A stretch of 64,000 bases of DNA from Lumbricus terrestris. Its lineage: Eukaryota; Annelida; Clitellata; Crassiclitellata; Lumbricidae. The notes under the pieces were generated by a model. The model was not told the origin of the DNA and searched no databases. It saw only the letters and a program-made list of their open reading frames with translations. The translations under genes and the position numbers were made by a program. This document shows, piece by piece, positions 52,314 through 62,570 of the stretch. The stretch spans positions 36,018,619-36,082,618 of the forward strand of contig OX457052.1 in NCBI GenBank assembly GCA_949752735.1, written 5' to 3'. Position 1 is the stretch's first letter, and each line of letters starts with the position of its first letter.

Positions 52314-52729
52314 CCTGTGCATAGCATAAAATTTATAGGGCTTACTACAGGATGCGTAATCGTAGCGTTTTTTTAAATAATTTTTAACCACAAGTTGTTA
52401 CAGCTCTGGCTGAGAAGCAAAATTGGCCAATATTGCTTAGCGTCATCTAAACTGTTAGTCTGAAAGTTTCTTCTTCTGTTTGTCTGTTTGTATGTATGTT
52501 TGTGTTCATGCTGTCCGTGTAAAAGTTCTCAAACGGAACGATCTTGCGTCACGAAAAGCTTTACAAAGCGTTCTTAACTGCTTGTAGGTCAACGCAGCTA
52601 TTTTCAGCTAACAACAGATCGCTGCAAATCCCTATAAATTGAAAGTTTTACTCAATTTTTCTGCATTTGTCTGTTCACGGATATACGACTGCACTCACCT
52701 CCTCTCTGATCTTATAAAGGTTTCGTCCA
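52314..52729. other. Gap without recognised gene
   Basis: Short TGTTTGTCTG/TGTATGT runs near 52475-52500. Nothing else is seen. Confidence 0.3.
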
Positions 52730-53200
52730 TCTCCTCCTCCACGGTCACTGATCAATGCTGCCGAAAGATTCTTCCTCGATTATCCCACATATCTACATTC
52801 ATTACTGAATAGCTTCACTGGCTCCCTATCTTTGCCCGTATATAATAAAATTTATAGTTCCTGCTTTGGTTATTCAGTATTCAATTGGGTCTTGCTCCGA
52901 AGTATCTTCGTGATGTCATGTCTCGCCCATCTCTGTCAGTTCGCTGCATCCACTAAGATCCTCTCATTGGCTTGACCTCTTTGTTACCGGCGTCATAACA
53001 ATTCAGGTGCTTTGCCTGCATAATTTTATTATATCCCTCTCTATCGAATGAACTTCCACTATCACTCAGATCACTCCGCATTTCTCTCTGGTAGTCTTTT
53101 TTGTCTTTATCTCGCCACAGATCCTGCATTTTCTCCAGGGAGTCGATCGCACTTGGAGCGCTTCTGGGAGGCTAATTCTGTGATAAACGCTTTTATAATG
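52730..53200 (+). mobile_element. LINE-A fragment (uninterrupted relative of 36775-37520)
   Basis: Diverged ORF2-end phrases (a YISTFITE-LHWLPI region, a LGLAPKYLRDVM region and WNELPLSLRS-like) are visible in broken frames. It ends GTCGATCGCACTTGGAGCGC. No tail motif remains. Confidence 0.6.
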
Positions 53201-53385
53201 CTCAAATTTAATGCATTACATTATAATTATTTTCCGCGCCTCAGATTCACACTTTGGTGTGACCTTGCGCGCGTAATAAATTTATGTAATAATAATAATA
53301 ATATTTACAATCCTTGTGGAAGTTACGTGTGACGCCTTCTGGACTGCTTAAGCCACCGACATAACAACGTGCGCGTTGATTAGTT

Positions 53386-53427
53386 TTTATACTTGAATTT
53401 ATTACTGAATAAAAGGTTTCTAAATAT
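53386..53427 (+). promoter_or_regulatory. TATA/GGTGT composite site (GGTTT variant)
   Basis: TATACTTG starts 27 nt before GGTTTCTAAATATC. GTTGATTA just upstream matches the 4517 site. Confidence 0.35.
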
Positions 53428-53469
53428 CACGTCGTTTTACACAATTATTGCTTAAATTGTGTAATTGTG

Positions 53470-53640
53470 ATCAATGAAAAGGTCGTCAATAAGGTTGGTT
53501 CTAAGGGTGCTGCAGCACCCGGGCCGGAAGTTTTGAGGTGAAGTTATAGATTATGAGCGTGGGGAACCAGTGAGTTGTCAGAGGGGCTTTATAGAGGCGC
53601 TTTATAAATGCTTTTATTTAAAATAAGTTCACCGTCTTGC
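53470..53640 (+). mobile_element. LINE-A-like tail fragment
   Basis: GAGGGGCTTTATAGAGGCGC followed by TTTATAAATGC. It separates the 53415 site from the repeat at 53820-54030. Confidence 0.4.
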
Positions 53641-53819
53641 ATCTGGTAAACAGTTATTTCTAATCAGATCATCATTCTATTTCCAGACATGGGACTTGCT
53701 ACACTGTAGGAAATTCACTAGCAGAGTTAATATTATAACACACGAGAGTCAGCAGCTATAAAATATAGACTCAATGAAGTCAGTAGCTTTAGTTACTCGT
53801 TTACTCACAACTCACAAGG

Positions 53820-54030
53820 CGGTTACGTCTGTTCATCATCCATGTATAATTCTGTGTGTTGGTCCGTACTCGTCTGTGTCCGTCTGCGTATCTGTGTCCA
53901 CGTGATAGCATCTGGTCAGTAGGTCAGTGGTCTTCTACCTTAGACTGTAAGGAATGCTTCTCGCGGTCTGGAATTTAAGCGCCTGTCAGTCACGCCGGAT
54001 TTTATTAGTGTGAGGCTCCGTCAATTTTCC
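53820..54030 (+). repeat. Repeat shared with 4560-4800
   Basis: TTGGTCCGTACTCGTCTGTG, TCAGTAGGTCAGTGG, TTAGACTGTAAGGAATGC and GGTCTGGAAT match the earlier copy in order. Confidence 0.6.
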
Positions 54031-54789
54031 GTCAAGTTACTTAGTGTATGCCTGCAATTTATTATAATTTTTTTATTTTATCTTATTTTATTTGCTTATT
54101 TGTTTATTTTTTGCCCCGAGGTATTTAGGATCCCTCGGGGACTTATCTCCTAACTACTGCTATAAAACCAGTTGGGAATGGCCCTATTCGTCTGCTTCCA
54201 GGCATGAGAAAGTGCCTCCGAAAGCAACTGCATTAGATAGGCGGTGCATTGAAGGACTCTCCATTGCTCATCGACGAATGTCCAACCTTGATCAACTATC
54301 GATAGTCGCTCTCTACGCCAGCCTGTTATGCATTGCGCTACCCGCAACCCCCATTGTAAACACGATGCACACACGTAGCCTACAGTATCGAAGAGATGCA
54401 GAACTAGTTTTTTTCAGACCAGACAAAATACCGACGCCCTATATCAATGTCTGATTAGCCTACCTTGCCTCCTTGTTTTCTGTTACGGGTCAACAGTGCT
54501 TGCAAATAATAATCTGAGTTTCAACCTCGGAACGTGATTCGTTTTTTTTCAGACGCCAGTAACAAAATCTGAGATCTTGCAACCGTCACGCAATTTATTC
54601 GTGAGAGTGAATTCCAAAGATGCTACTCTGAGTTCCGATTTCGTCTGCCGCTTAAAAACGCGTCTCTGGTATTGGAAACGCGCCCTATTCTCGTCTGAGG
54701 AGGGAAGGCGGGAAAGCGGAGAAGGTCGATGTTAGGTCACGTGGGAGGCGGGAGATGTAGCAGACGATAAGAGTAATGTATACAACTGA
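54031..54789. other. Gap without recognised gene
   Basis: CCCCGAGG...CCTCGGGG forms an 8-bp stem at about 54114-54140. The 120-codon frame at 54092-54454 is not recognised. Confidence 0.3.
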
Positions 54790-55100
54790 CATATTTGACA
54801 GAGACAGACAGACAGTCAGATAGACAGACATAGACAGAGATAGAAAGACAAACAAAGACATGGATAAAGACAGAGATTCAGACAGAGGAACAGTTAGACA
54901 GACACGGAGAGACACAGAGAGAGGGAGAGACACAGAGAGAGGGAGAGACAGAGACTGGGTCAGAGAGACGGAGACATACACAGAGAAAGGGAAGGAGACA
55001 GACAGACAGACAGACAGAGGCAGAGACACAGAGACACAGAGACAGGGGGACATATTCAGACAGACGGAGACAGATCCAGATAGGCAGAGAGTGAGAAAAG
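54790..55100 (+). repeat. (GACAGA)n-type array
   Basis: Imperfect GACAGA/GAGACA hexamers over about 300 bp. The reverse-strand frames (SVSLSLSV...) are artefacts. Confidence 0.85.
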
Positions 55101-55615
55101 AAACGAAAGAATTGGGGTAGAGAGATATGAAATTTGATGCAGAGGCAATTATATTGAAAAAAGATTATTAACAGTAATCTCAAACTGACATCTTGTGACG
55201 GCTTATGATTGAGGATAATATATCGCATCTCTTCTTGGCTGATCCCTGCTGCAGCCTTGTAGTACGCATGAATCAAAAAATGGAACGAACGCGCGCACAA
55301 GCCAATGAATTGTTGAAGCAAAATTTAGACAACGCAATGAATTCGTTACATTCGTCATCGTATTCTCAAAACTTCTAGAACGTCAATCTAAAAGCCAAGC
55401 GCAGAGCATCAGCTTATTCACGAGCGTTGCGTTGAGTCGGTGTGGCTGTCCAAGGGGCATTTACATGTAGAGAGAGTTCCGCTTCTAAGAAGAGGTGGAG
55501 TCGCTGCTAAGGTTACCTACTAATATCTAATCATATTCATTTTAAATAAAGGTTGCTAACGGCAAGTCCTAAAATACAAACAAAGCTTGGCTGCCTTCTT
55601 TCATTCATTCGCCAG
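55101..55615. other. Gap between inverted hexamer arrays
   Basis: No gene is recognised. It forms the loop between the GACAGA array and the inverted TCTGTC array. Confidence 0.3.
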
Positions 55616-55802
55616 CACAGTATGTCTCTGTCTCTATCTCTGTCTCTATCTCTGTCTCTGTCTCTGTATCTGTATCTGTCTCTGTTTGTCTCTCTCTCTC
55701 TATGTCTATGTTTCTGTTTCTGTCTCTGTCTGTCTGTCTCCCTCTGTCTCTATGTCTGTCTATCTCTGTCTATCTGTCTGTCTCTCTGTGTGTCTCTCTA
55801 AG
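55616..55802 (+). repeat. (TCTGTC)n array, inverted to 54790-55100
   Basis: TGTCTCTATCTCTGTCTCTG-type repeats, the reverse complement of the earlier array about 520 bp away. Confidence 0.85.
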
Positions 55803-56515
55803 CCTCCCTTCCACCATCCTCACCCATTATCCCGGCCCCCATCCATATCTCTCTCATCCAACAAAGCTACGCCATTGGCTATAACAGTGCAGTTACACCT
55901 CTCACATTTCTTTCGCAGTGGATTATTCCATTATACTTCTTCCACACTAGCTGTTCTTATTCTTCTTCTTCCTTTTCCATCTGCGCCGATTGACGATCGC
56001 CGCTCATTGGCTGATTGAAACCGGAAGTGGAGAATTCCTCTGGACATGCGCAGTAACTTATTTCCGGCGCGATGAGAAAACGATCAGCGATAGAAACTGC
56101 GGATGGCTACGCAGCGAGAATGTCTTTGAGATGTCGAGAGATTTGCATCGGATCGAGATGCTATGCTTCTTGCCTCTGCAACCTATTGTTCATCGTCTTC
56201 ATCATTCTTATCAGTCTTGTTGGAGGTAAGTCATTCGTATGCATGTAGAGACGCGGCACGCTGGATTTTAACCTAACATCTTGCAATGTGCATTGTGTTT
56301 TGTTCGCTACATCTATGGTGTATTCGTTTGTTTACTAACATGTAGCCTAGTCATTCATTCGTTCTTTCTTTGGTCTTTCATTCCTTCATTTATTCATTCT
56401 ATCTTTCATTCATTCTTTTAGTCGATCACTGTGACCTACAGTATATGTATAATAATTGACCGTTCGTTGACTGACATCTAGTGCTGTCACCACACTTTCA
56501 TTGTTACATTAAAGC
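55803..56515. other. Gap without recognised gene
   Basis: A 79-codon frame (55990-56229) is followed by GGAGGTAAGT, a good-looking splice donor at about 56222-56231. No domain is recognisable and no partner exon was found, so a host exon is only a possibility. ATTC-rich runs follow at 56350-56420. Confidence 0.25.
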
Positions 56516-57120
56516 CCGCCTTGCCTATAATTGCTTGTCATTCTTATCTAGAGTGTTCCTTCCAATCGAATAATGTGCCTGAACCGAGTCTTACGCTCTG
56601 CAGCTCGTCTCATTGGGCAAATCCCTAATTTTGGTAATTGTATCCAGCTTTATACTGGAGACAATACACTGGCTTCCTACCCGGCAGCGCATTGAATATG
56701 GGATCGTCGCTCTGGTCTGGCGATGTCAGCTTGATAATAATTATTGTCCCAGACAACCTGCAAGAGCTCTGTTGCTCCACGAGTATCCAAGGTCACTCTC
56801 CGTTCTGCACAGAAGGGATTGCTCTTAATGCCATTCGCACGAACTGCAACATTGCAGAATAGAGTCTTTTCTGTTGTGGGCCCAGTTGTCTGGAATAGAC
56901 TCCCACAGGAGTTACGTCTGTTTTCGGGGGATCTTACTGGAGTATATTTATGATTAAACTCAAAACTGCGCTTTGTTCCGTGCTAGAACTTGGAACCCTT
57001 CTGAGTAGCCATTGAAAGAGCGCTATATAAAGTGTGCAATGAATGAATGAATGGGTGAATTAATTAATTTATTTATTTATTTATTTATTTATTTATTATT
57101 TATTTATTTATTTATTAACG
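56516..57120 (+). mobile_element. LINE-A 3' fragment with GAATGAATG and ATTT tails
   Basis: Frames give ETIHWLPTRQRIEYGIVALV and RVFSVVGPVVWNRLPQELRL, the ORF2 end, broken by frameshifts. The tail GAGCGCTATATAAAG, GAATGAATGAATGG is followed by (ATTT)n at 57058-57118. Confidence 0.8.
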
Positions 57121-57329
57121 AGCAAATGAATAAATTGTCCCTAACTGTTGTAAGCATGGACAAAACTAGACACAGGTTGAATGTCGATGTCCCTATAATT
57201 ATATCATATTACCTGTCTCGTATTAGATATATACATAATTATGTAGTGAGTAAGTGGGCTTTCATAACGCTACGCTTTAAAACAAAACGGATAATCGATG
57301 TTGAATTAATTGTTTTTTGATCATTATCT

Positions 57330-57440
57330 TGTTTCCTGATGCTTTTTCTAAAGAGCTTTTTAAAAATTAAACTCAACACGGTTCTTTTTGAGAACCGTGA
57401 GTGCGTCTGAAGATGTTACGCTATATGAATTCTAGAATGA
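57330..57440 (+). mobile_element. LINE-A tail fragment
   Basis: Ends ACGCTATATGAATTCTAG and GAATGAATG. GGTTCTTTTTGAGAACC upstream is a small inverted repeat. Confidence 0.55.
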
Positions 57441-57579
57441 ATGAATGTGTTACACTTATGGACCTACATAATTATTTCAGAAATTATTATTATGTTAACG
57501 TGAATGTTTTTCGTTGAGTCCAATTTGAGCCAAAGGAGGATACCAAGAGGAAGCAAAAAGCAGAACTGATTGATACGTT

Positions 57580-57621
57580 TATATAGCATTTGTATAGAAT
57601 GATTTAAAGGTGTCTAAATGC
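57580..57621 (+). promoter_or_regulatory. TATA/GGTGT composite site
   Basis: TATATAGC starts exactly 29 nt before the box, which reads ATTTAAAGGTGTCTAAATGC. It is among the best matches and has TTGATA just upstream. Confidence 0.55.
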
Positions 57622-58109
57622 TGAATAAAGGGCAAAGCGGAACTGATAAATTTTGTCGTAGCACACTATGTCAGCGTCCTTCACCTGGTCACCCTGGTGC
57701 CGTCAGCTCTTGGAGCTCTGGCGACAGTCGTAATGTATCCTCTCCCTTGGATACATCATAACTGTTTTCTTGGCAAAATATAAGGGGTGGTTCGCCATTA
57801 GACGACATAATATTATCTAGCCCAAGAGGCAGGCTACACTCAATTTCTAAACATCAAAATCAGCCTTCTCTTCAAGATCAATTGGGTATTAAGCATAGCC
57901 ACGCATGGTGACCTGGCTGTCCCTATGACTTGATCTTCCACAGTGCTGCACAGAAGCTTTTCTATGGTCGGTTCATCTTTCTGGGGTAGCCTACACAGCA
58001 GCTGTCACCGGATGCGATCAAAGCCAGTCAATACGATAAATGAATTTCAACCCAGAATTTACATTCGGTCAGTATAAAGCATTATAAAGGTGTTTAATTG
58101 AAATTTTCT

Positions 58110-58318
58110 TTAAATTAAGGAAAATTACGCCGCCCGCTGTGGTCCGTCTTTCTGGAATAAGTTACCTATTAGTCTCAGTAATGAACTTCTTTGTCTTTCT
58201 TTGCCATTTTTCCGCAAGCGTTTGAAAACCATTCTCTTTGATTGCGGTTTGGTGTCAGGTCGGGAGCGCCTCTGAGGAGTTCTCTTGAAGGGGCGCTATA
58301 TAAATGTACGATTACAAT
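58110..58318 (+). mobile_element. LINE-A 3' end
   Basis: Translation GPSFWNKLPISLSNEL-like followed by RKRLKTILFDCGLVSG and stop. The tail is GTCGGGAGCGCCTCTGAGGA, GGGGCGCTATATAAATGTAC and ATTACA repeats. A weak GGTGT box lies just before it at 58089. Confidence 0.75.
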
Positions 58319-58443
58319 TACAATTACATAGCATTATAAGTAAGTAAGTACGTTTCACGACATACACAGCTGCTGAGGATTGTCACAATCCTTAGTAGAA
58401 CGATGACACGAGTATAATTGACGACAACTGAAATATTAATGTA

Positions 58444-58485
58444 TATATATGGTGTTTATATTACGTTTTAAAGGTGTCTAAGTCG
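58444..58485 (+). promoter_or_regulatory. TATA/GGTGT composite site (cluster of three, 1)
   Basis: TATATAT starts 29 nt before the box, ACGTTTTAAAGGTGTCTAAG, followed by TCGAGCGCT. GACGACAACTGA lies upstream of the TATA-like part, as at 59347. Confidence 0.55.
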
Positions 58486-58729
58486 AGCGCTAAAACAATA
58501 ATAATGTTAGTAGATTCGACGAGCGATCGGTACTGATGCTCGCCTCACGATAGTTACAAGGAATGGCCAGTTCATTGGTGGTCGATGCCACAAAGTCTAC
58601 GTATTCGATGGTTAACTTGACCGGCCCGTTAAGAATGCATCTATCATAATCTATGCAACATTTGCTGTGCTGCTGTGATTTTTAACGTCCATTTCTGAAG
58701 GGTTTCAAGAGATGAATGGGGAAATTCTA

Positions 58730-58975
58730 ATAATAATAATAATAATAATAATATTTTTTCTTTAATTAAACGCCTGCAAGACGCACTGCGCTTTACATTT
58801 ACAAGTTATTCTGTAATCTTAATTAAACTTAACTACTAACTGAACAGATAGCTTTGTAATTACACGGCGCCAATGGCAGCCTACAAAGCAAATCCGCCCA
58901 ACGGGGGCTCGAACTCACTACCTCTCGCACTCTTGGCCAGCGTGTTAACCACTACTCTACCGGGCCCCCCGTAGC
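58730..58975 (-). mobile_element. tRNA-derived SINE (S3) with ATT tail
   Basis: The minus strand reads GGCCCGGTAGAGTAGTGGTT (A-box region), GAGTTCGAGCCCC (B box), TTTGCTTTGTAGGCTGCCAT and ends in (ATT)n. The spacing fits a polymerase III promoter. Confidence 0.75.
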
Positions 58976-59340
58976 TGCAGCTGTCATCCACGTGGTAACA
59001 GCCACGCAAAGATCGTTATTAGGCGTTATTAAAACAGCCCAAAACATTTAAATAGTCGGGCGACTGACATTACTAAAACAGATTATGATGCAATATACTC
59101 TGGGATAGACGAGACACTTGCTATCATATGACTTAAAATCAAATATGACTGAGCGATCCTTCCGAGCGAAATTTGACGATGACCTTGAGAAAAGGCAAGT
59201 GAGATAAAAGTGTCTTTAAATTTATAATCGTGAATATCGCTGCTAGTGAAAATGTCATAATTTTATCGTTTTATGTGAACAACAAACTTGCAGTAGATCT
59301 AAATCGCCACATGATAAGTATCTACGTTTTGACGACAACT
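58976..59340. other. Gap without recognised gene
   Basis: AT-rich. Only the upstream element of the next GGTGT site (near 59330) stands out. Confidence 0.3.
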
Positions 59341-59346
59341 GAGTAA

Positions 59347-59387
59347 TATACAATAATTCCTATAACATTTTAAAGGTGTCTAAGTCG
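59347..59387 (+). promoter_or_regulatory. TATA/GGTGT composite site (cluster of three, 2)
   Basis: TATACAA starts 28 nt before GGTGTCTAAGTCGAGC. GACGACAACTGA lies just upstream. Confidence 0.55.
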
Positions 59388-59544
59388 AGCATTGTACAAT
59401 TGACTGCCAATGGCATCTTGGGTTAGCCAGAGCAATTATAATGATAGTGATGTCAAATATTTGCCAACAGTAATCTGAAAATAATGCCAATGGCCGATAT
59501 GCGGAATTGCACGAACCGGACTGACGTTCGAGAGCTTATGTCTT

Positions 59545-59636
59545 GGATGGATCCGATTTGACCAGGGTCTATGGCAACAGAGGCCGTTACCCTGGACAGA
59601 AATTTGCTCGGCATATTACAGCACTTAAGAGCACTT
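59545..59636 (+). mobile_element. R100 retroposon copy
   Basis: GGATGGATCCGATTTGACCA through CAGCACTTAAGAGCA, with the last few bases missing. Confidence 0.75.
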
Positions 59637-59653
59637 TGATGACGACTGACGAA

Positions 59654-59695
59654 TATATAAGATGGCTTAAGAGATGAGAAAAGGTGTTTAAGTCG
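59654..59695 (+). promoter_or_regulatory. TATA/GGTGT composite site (cluster of three, 3)
   Basis: TATATAAG starts 29 nt before GGTGTTTAAGTCGAGCGCT. GATGACGACTGACGA lies upstream, resembling the other two. Confidence 0.55.
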
Positions 59696-59887
59696 AGCGC
59701 TGTATTTTACCCGCCTAACGACATTTTCCATCTTTCGTGACGTGAAATTGTATAGCGCAAAATTTTAAGGAAAAATTCTAGTAATGACTATGGCCGATTT
59801 AGACAAATTTGTTCCTTGATGGGTCATTTGATCAGCAATCTTAAATTCATAAGGCGACCACAAGTTTCCAAAAAAACTCTGTTGTCG

Positions 59888-59978
59888 GATGGATGGTTCC
59901 AGATTTGACGAGGGCCTATGACAACAGAGGTCGCTTCCATCGACAAAAATTTGTTTGGCATATTACAGCACTCCATTG
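59888..59978 (+). mobile_element. R100 retroposon copy, diverged
   Basis: GGATGGATGGTTCCAGATTT, CCTATGACAACAGAGGTCGC and GGCATATTACAGCACT. Confidence 0.6.
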
Positions 59979-60630
59979 TGGCCTTCGCTTAAATACTCCA
60001 GTCGTAGCAAAAATTGCTGGAGGCTGCACCAGCGTTTTTGCTTCAAATGTTTAACGCAGTAGCTTAATGTGACACATCGTATTATATACGCCATTGACGA
60101 CAATTTGATTGCATGCTATAATAAATTATGATTTTAGAGCATTTTCAAATAATTTAAAAGTGCTCATTTCTGTTGCTTATTTTGCTTGTCACTCAGATGC
60201 AAATGCATAAATATTGCTGATAAAGATTTTTTGGATAAGTTATGAGCTTGTGAATTTTTCTATTTTTATGCAGTTTCTTTTCCGCAGTCGATCTGTTGCA
60301 GAGTTCCATTCCAACGAGCAATTGTTTGGTGAAAAGTATTCAGAAACATTTCTCTATGGTTCTATAATTGCCAAGAATACTTTCTACACATTCTTCTTCT
60401 TCTTCTTAATGCAAGGTTCCCACACTTTTCTAGACTAGACAGAATTCTATTCTCTGTCTTTCATAATTACATCGCACGCTTCGAGATATGATTGTATTGA
60501 CTTCTTGTATAATAGAATAATTATTATGCCTGTGGTTAAAATAAACTATTTTTCTGCAAGGATTTTTTCATATAAAGTTACTTGAGATGCCAAAGATCGG
60601 AATCCTTTCAATGTGGATGTCGATATGGCG
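59979..60630. other. Gap without recognised gene
   Basis: AT-rich. The 74-codon frame at 60214-60438 is Phe-rich and not recognised. Confidence 0.3.
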
Positions 60631-60835
60631 AGAAAGAGGTAGACAGAGACAGCTACAGACAGAGACAGAGAGACAGCGACATATTCAGATACAGAGACAG
60701 ATACAGAGGCAGAGAGCCAGAAACAGATAGAAACACAGAAGGAAGGAGAGAGAATGAGACAAGTAAGGTGAGAGTTAGAAACAGAGACAGACAAGCAGAC
60801 AGAGAGACAGATGTATGGGATATGCAACGCAATCA
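60631..60835 (+). repeat. (GACAGA)n-type array, third copy
   Basis: Imperfect GACAGAGACAGA words, as at 54790-55100. Overlapping frames are artefacts. Confidence 0.75.
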
Positions 60836-61149
60836 AAATGTGAAGAGAATCCACAGACGGTGAAAGAAAGAAGAAACTTGACAGGTATGTATCATCATAC
60901 GCCGGCAGAGAATAATAATGGTTGGCATAATGAGGACAGACTACCAAATAAAATACAATTATTGAGGGAAGAATGAAGGGCAAGAAGACAGGAGATTGAG
61001 GAGAATACAACGGTGTCGATGGAATGTATGATTCTGAATGAGAGAATTTAATGAGAAATTGACGAATGGCGCCATTGGACCCTTTGGACGTACGAACCTG
61101 TGTACCAACGAAGGCAGAGGAAGATAAAATGCTAGCAGTATGATGTAGT

Positions 61150-61262
61150 ATAGTAGGAGTTAAAGTTTAACGACACTGTGTGATAACAAAGATCATTAGA
61201 ATCGCCCTCCTCCTTTATCCAGACTTTGGACTGGCACTAACAGACTGCGAATAGTTGCGAAG
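61150..61262 (-). repeat. S2-type tail fragment
   Basis: GTTTAACGACACTGTGTGAT, CGCCCTCCTCCTTTATCCAG and ACTTTGGACTGGC. It lies 30 bp left of the satellite. Confidence 0.6.
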
Positions 61263-61291
61263 TTACATGTTGATGCTGCTTACATTCTGTC

Positions 61292-61371
61292 TTACCGATA
61301 CTATTATAATTTAACCGATATAATTATAATCTGACCGATATAATTATAATCTAACCGAAACAATTATAATG
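61292..61371 (+). repeat. Four 20-bp precursor-like monomers
   Basis: Units at 61292, 61312, 61332 and 61352, each close to TAACCGATATAATTATAATC, directly abut the 43-bp array. Confidence 0.75.
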
Positions 61372-62350
61372 TAACCGACATAATTATTATAATCTATCGG
61401 GCACACTAATAATCTAACCGACATAATTATTATAATCTATCGGGCACACTAATAATCTAACCGACATAATTATTATAATCTATCGGGCACACTAATAATC
61501 TAACCGACATAATTATTATAATCTATCGGGCACACTAATAATCTAACCGACATAATTATTATAATCTATCGGGCACACTAATAATCTAACCGACATAATT
61601 ATTATAATCTATCGGGCACACTAATAATCTAACCGACATAATTATTATAATCTATCGGGCACACTAATAATCTAACCGACATAATTATTATAATCTATCG
61701 GGCACACTAATAATCTAACCGACATAATTATTATAATCTATCGGGCACACTAATAATCTAACCGACATAATTATTATAATCTATCGGGCACACTAATAAT
61801 CTAACCGACATAATTATTATAATCTATCGGGCACACTAATAATCTAACCGACATAATTATTATAATCTATCGGGCACACTAATAATCTAACCGACATAAT
61901 TATTATAATCTATCGGGCACACTAATAATCTAACCGACATAATTATTATAATCTATCGGGCACACTAATAATCTAACCGACATAATTATTATAATCTATC
62001 GGGCACACTAATAATCTAACCGACATAATTATTATAATCTATCGGGCACACTAATAATCTAACCGACATAATTATTATAATCTATCGGGCACACTAATAA
62101 TCTAACCGACATAATTATTATAATCTATCGGGCACACTAATAATCTAACCGACATAATTATTATAATCTATCGGGCACACTAATAATCTAACCGACATAA
62201 TTATTATAATCTATCGGGCACACTAATAATCTAACCGACATAATTATTATAATCTATCGGGCACACTAATAATCTAACCGACATAATTATTATAATCTAT
62301 CGGGCACACTAATAATCTAACCGACATAATTATTATAATCTATCGGGCAC
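61372..62350 (+). repeat. 43-bp satellite, 23 copies in exact register
   Basis: The unit is TAACCGACATAATTATTATA-ATC (23 bp) plus TATCGGGCACACTAATAATC (20 bp). TATCGGGCAC occurs first at 61395 and last at 62341, exactly 22 periods of 43 apart. I see no internal variation. It contains no coding sequence and no spacers. Confidence 0.95.
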
Positions 62351-62410
62351 ATTCGTCTGGTGCAGATTTTAACCCATGACCTCTCGATAAACAGTCTAGC
62401 ACATTATTAC

Positions 62411-62570
62411 AGCGGTTCCCAACCCGTGGCCCGCGGCAAAAGTGGCCCGCCAGGCCTAAACAAATGTACCTCATCTCTCAAAGAATTTTAAAAAATATAT
62501 GAAAAGATTGACAATTTGGACAAGATAGAACACGTAATTCTTCTCTGTTAAAAGTATGTTATTTTGGCGT
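62411..62570. mobile_element. hAT element end related to 34672-35050
   Basis: CAGCGGTTCCCAACCCGTGG is a hAT-type terminus. The next 150 bp match the reverse complement of 34880-35050 (GGCCCGCCAGGCCT, CTCATCTCTCAAAGAATTTT). The other end is not seen nearby, so the copy is truncated. Confidence 0.7.

Noticed and set aside
54685..56018. Ser/Leu/Cys-rich frames
   Set aside because: Artefacts of the GACAGA and TCTGTC arrays.
61372..62350. CRISPR-like regular array
   Set aside because: The units are contiguous with no variable spacers and the genome is eukaryotic. It is a satellite.
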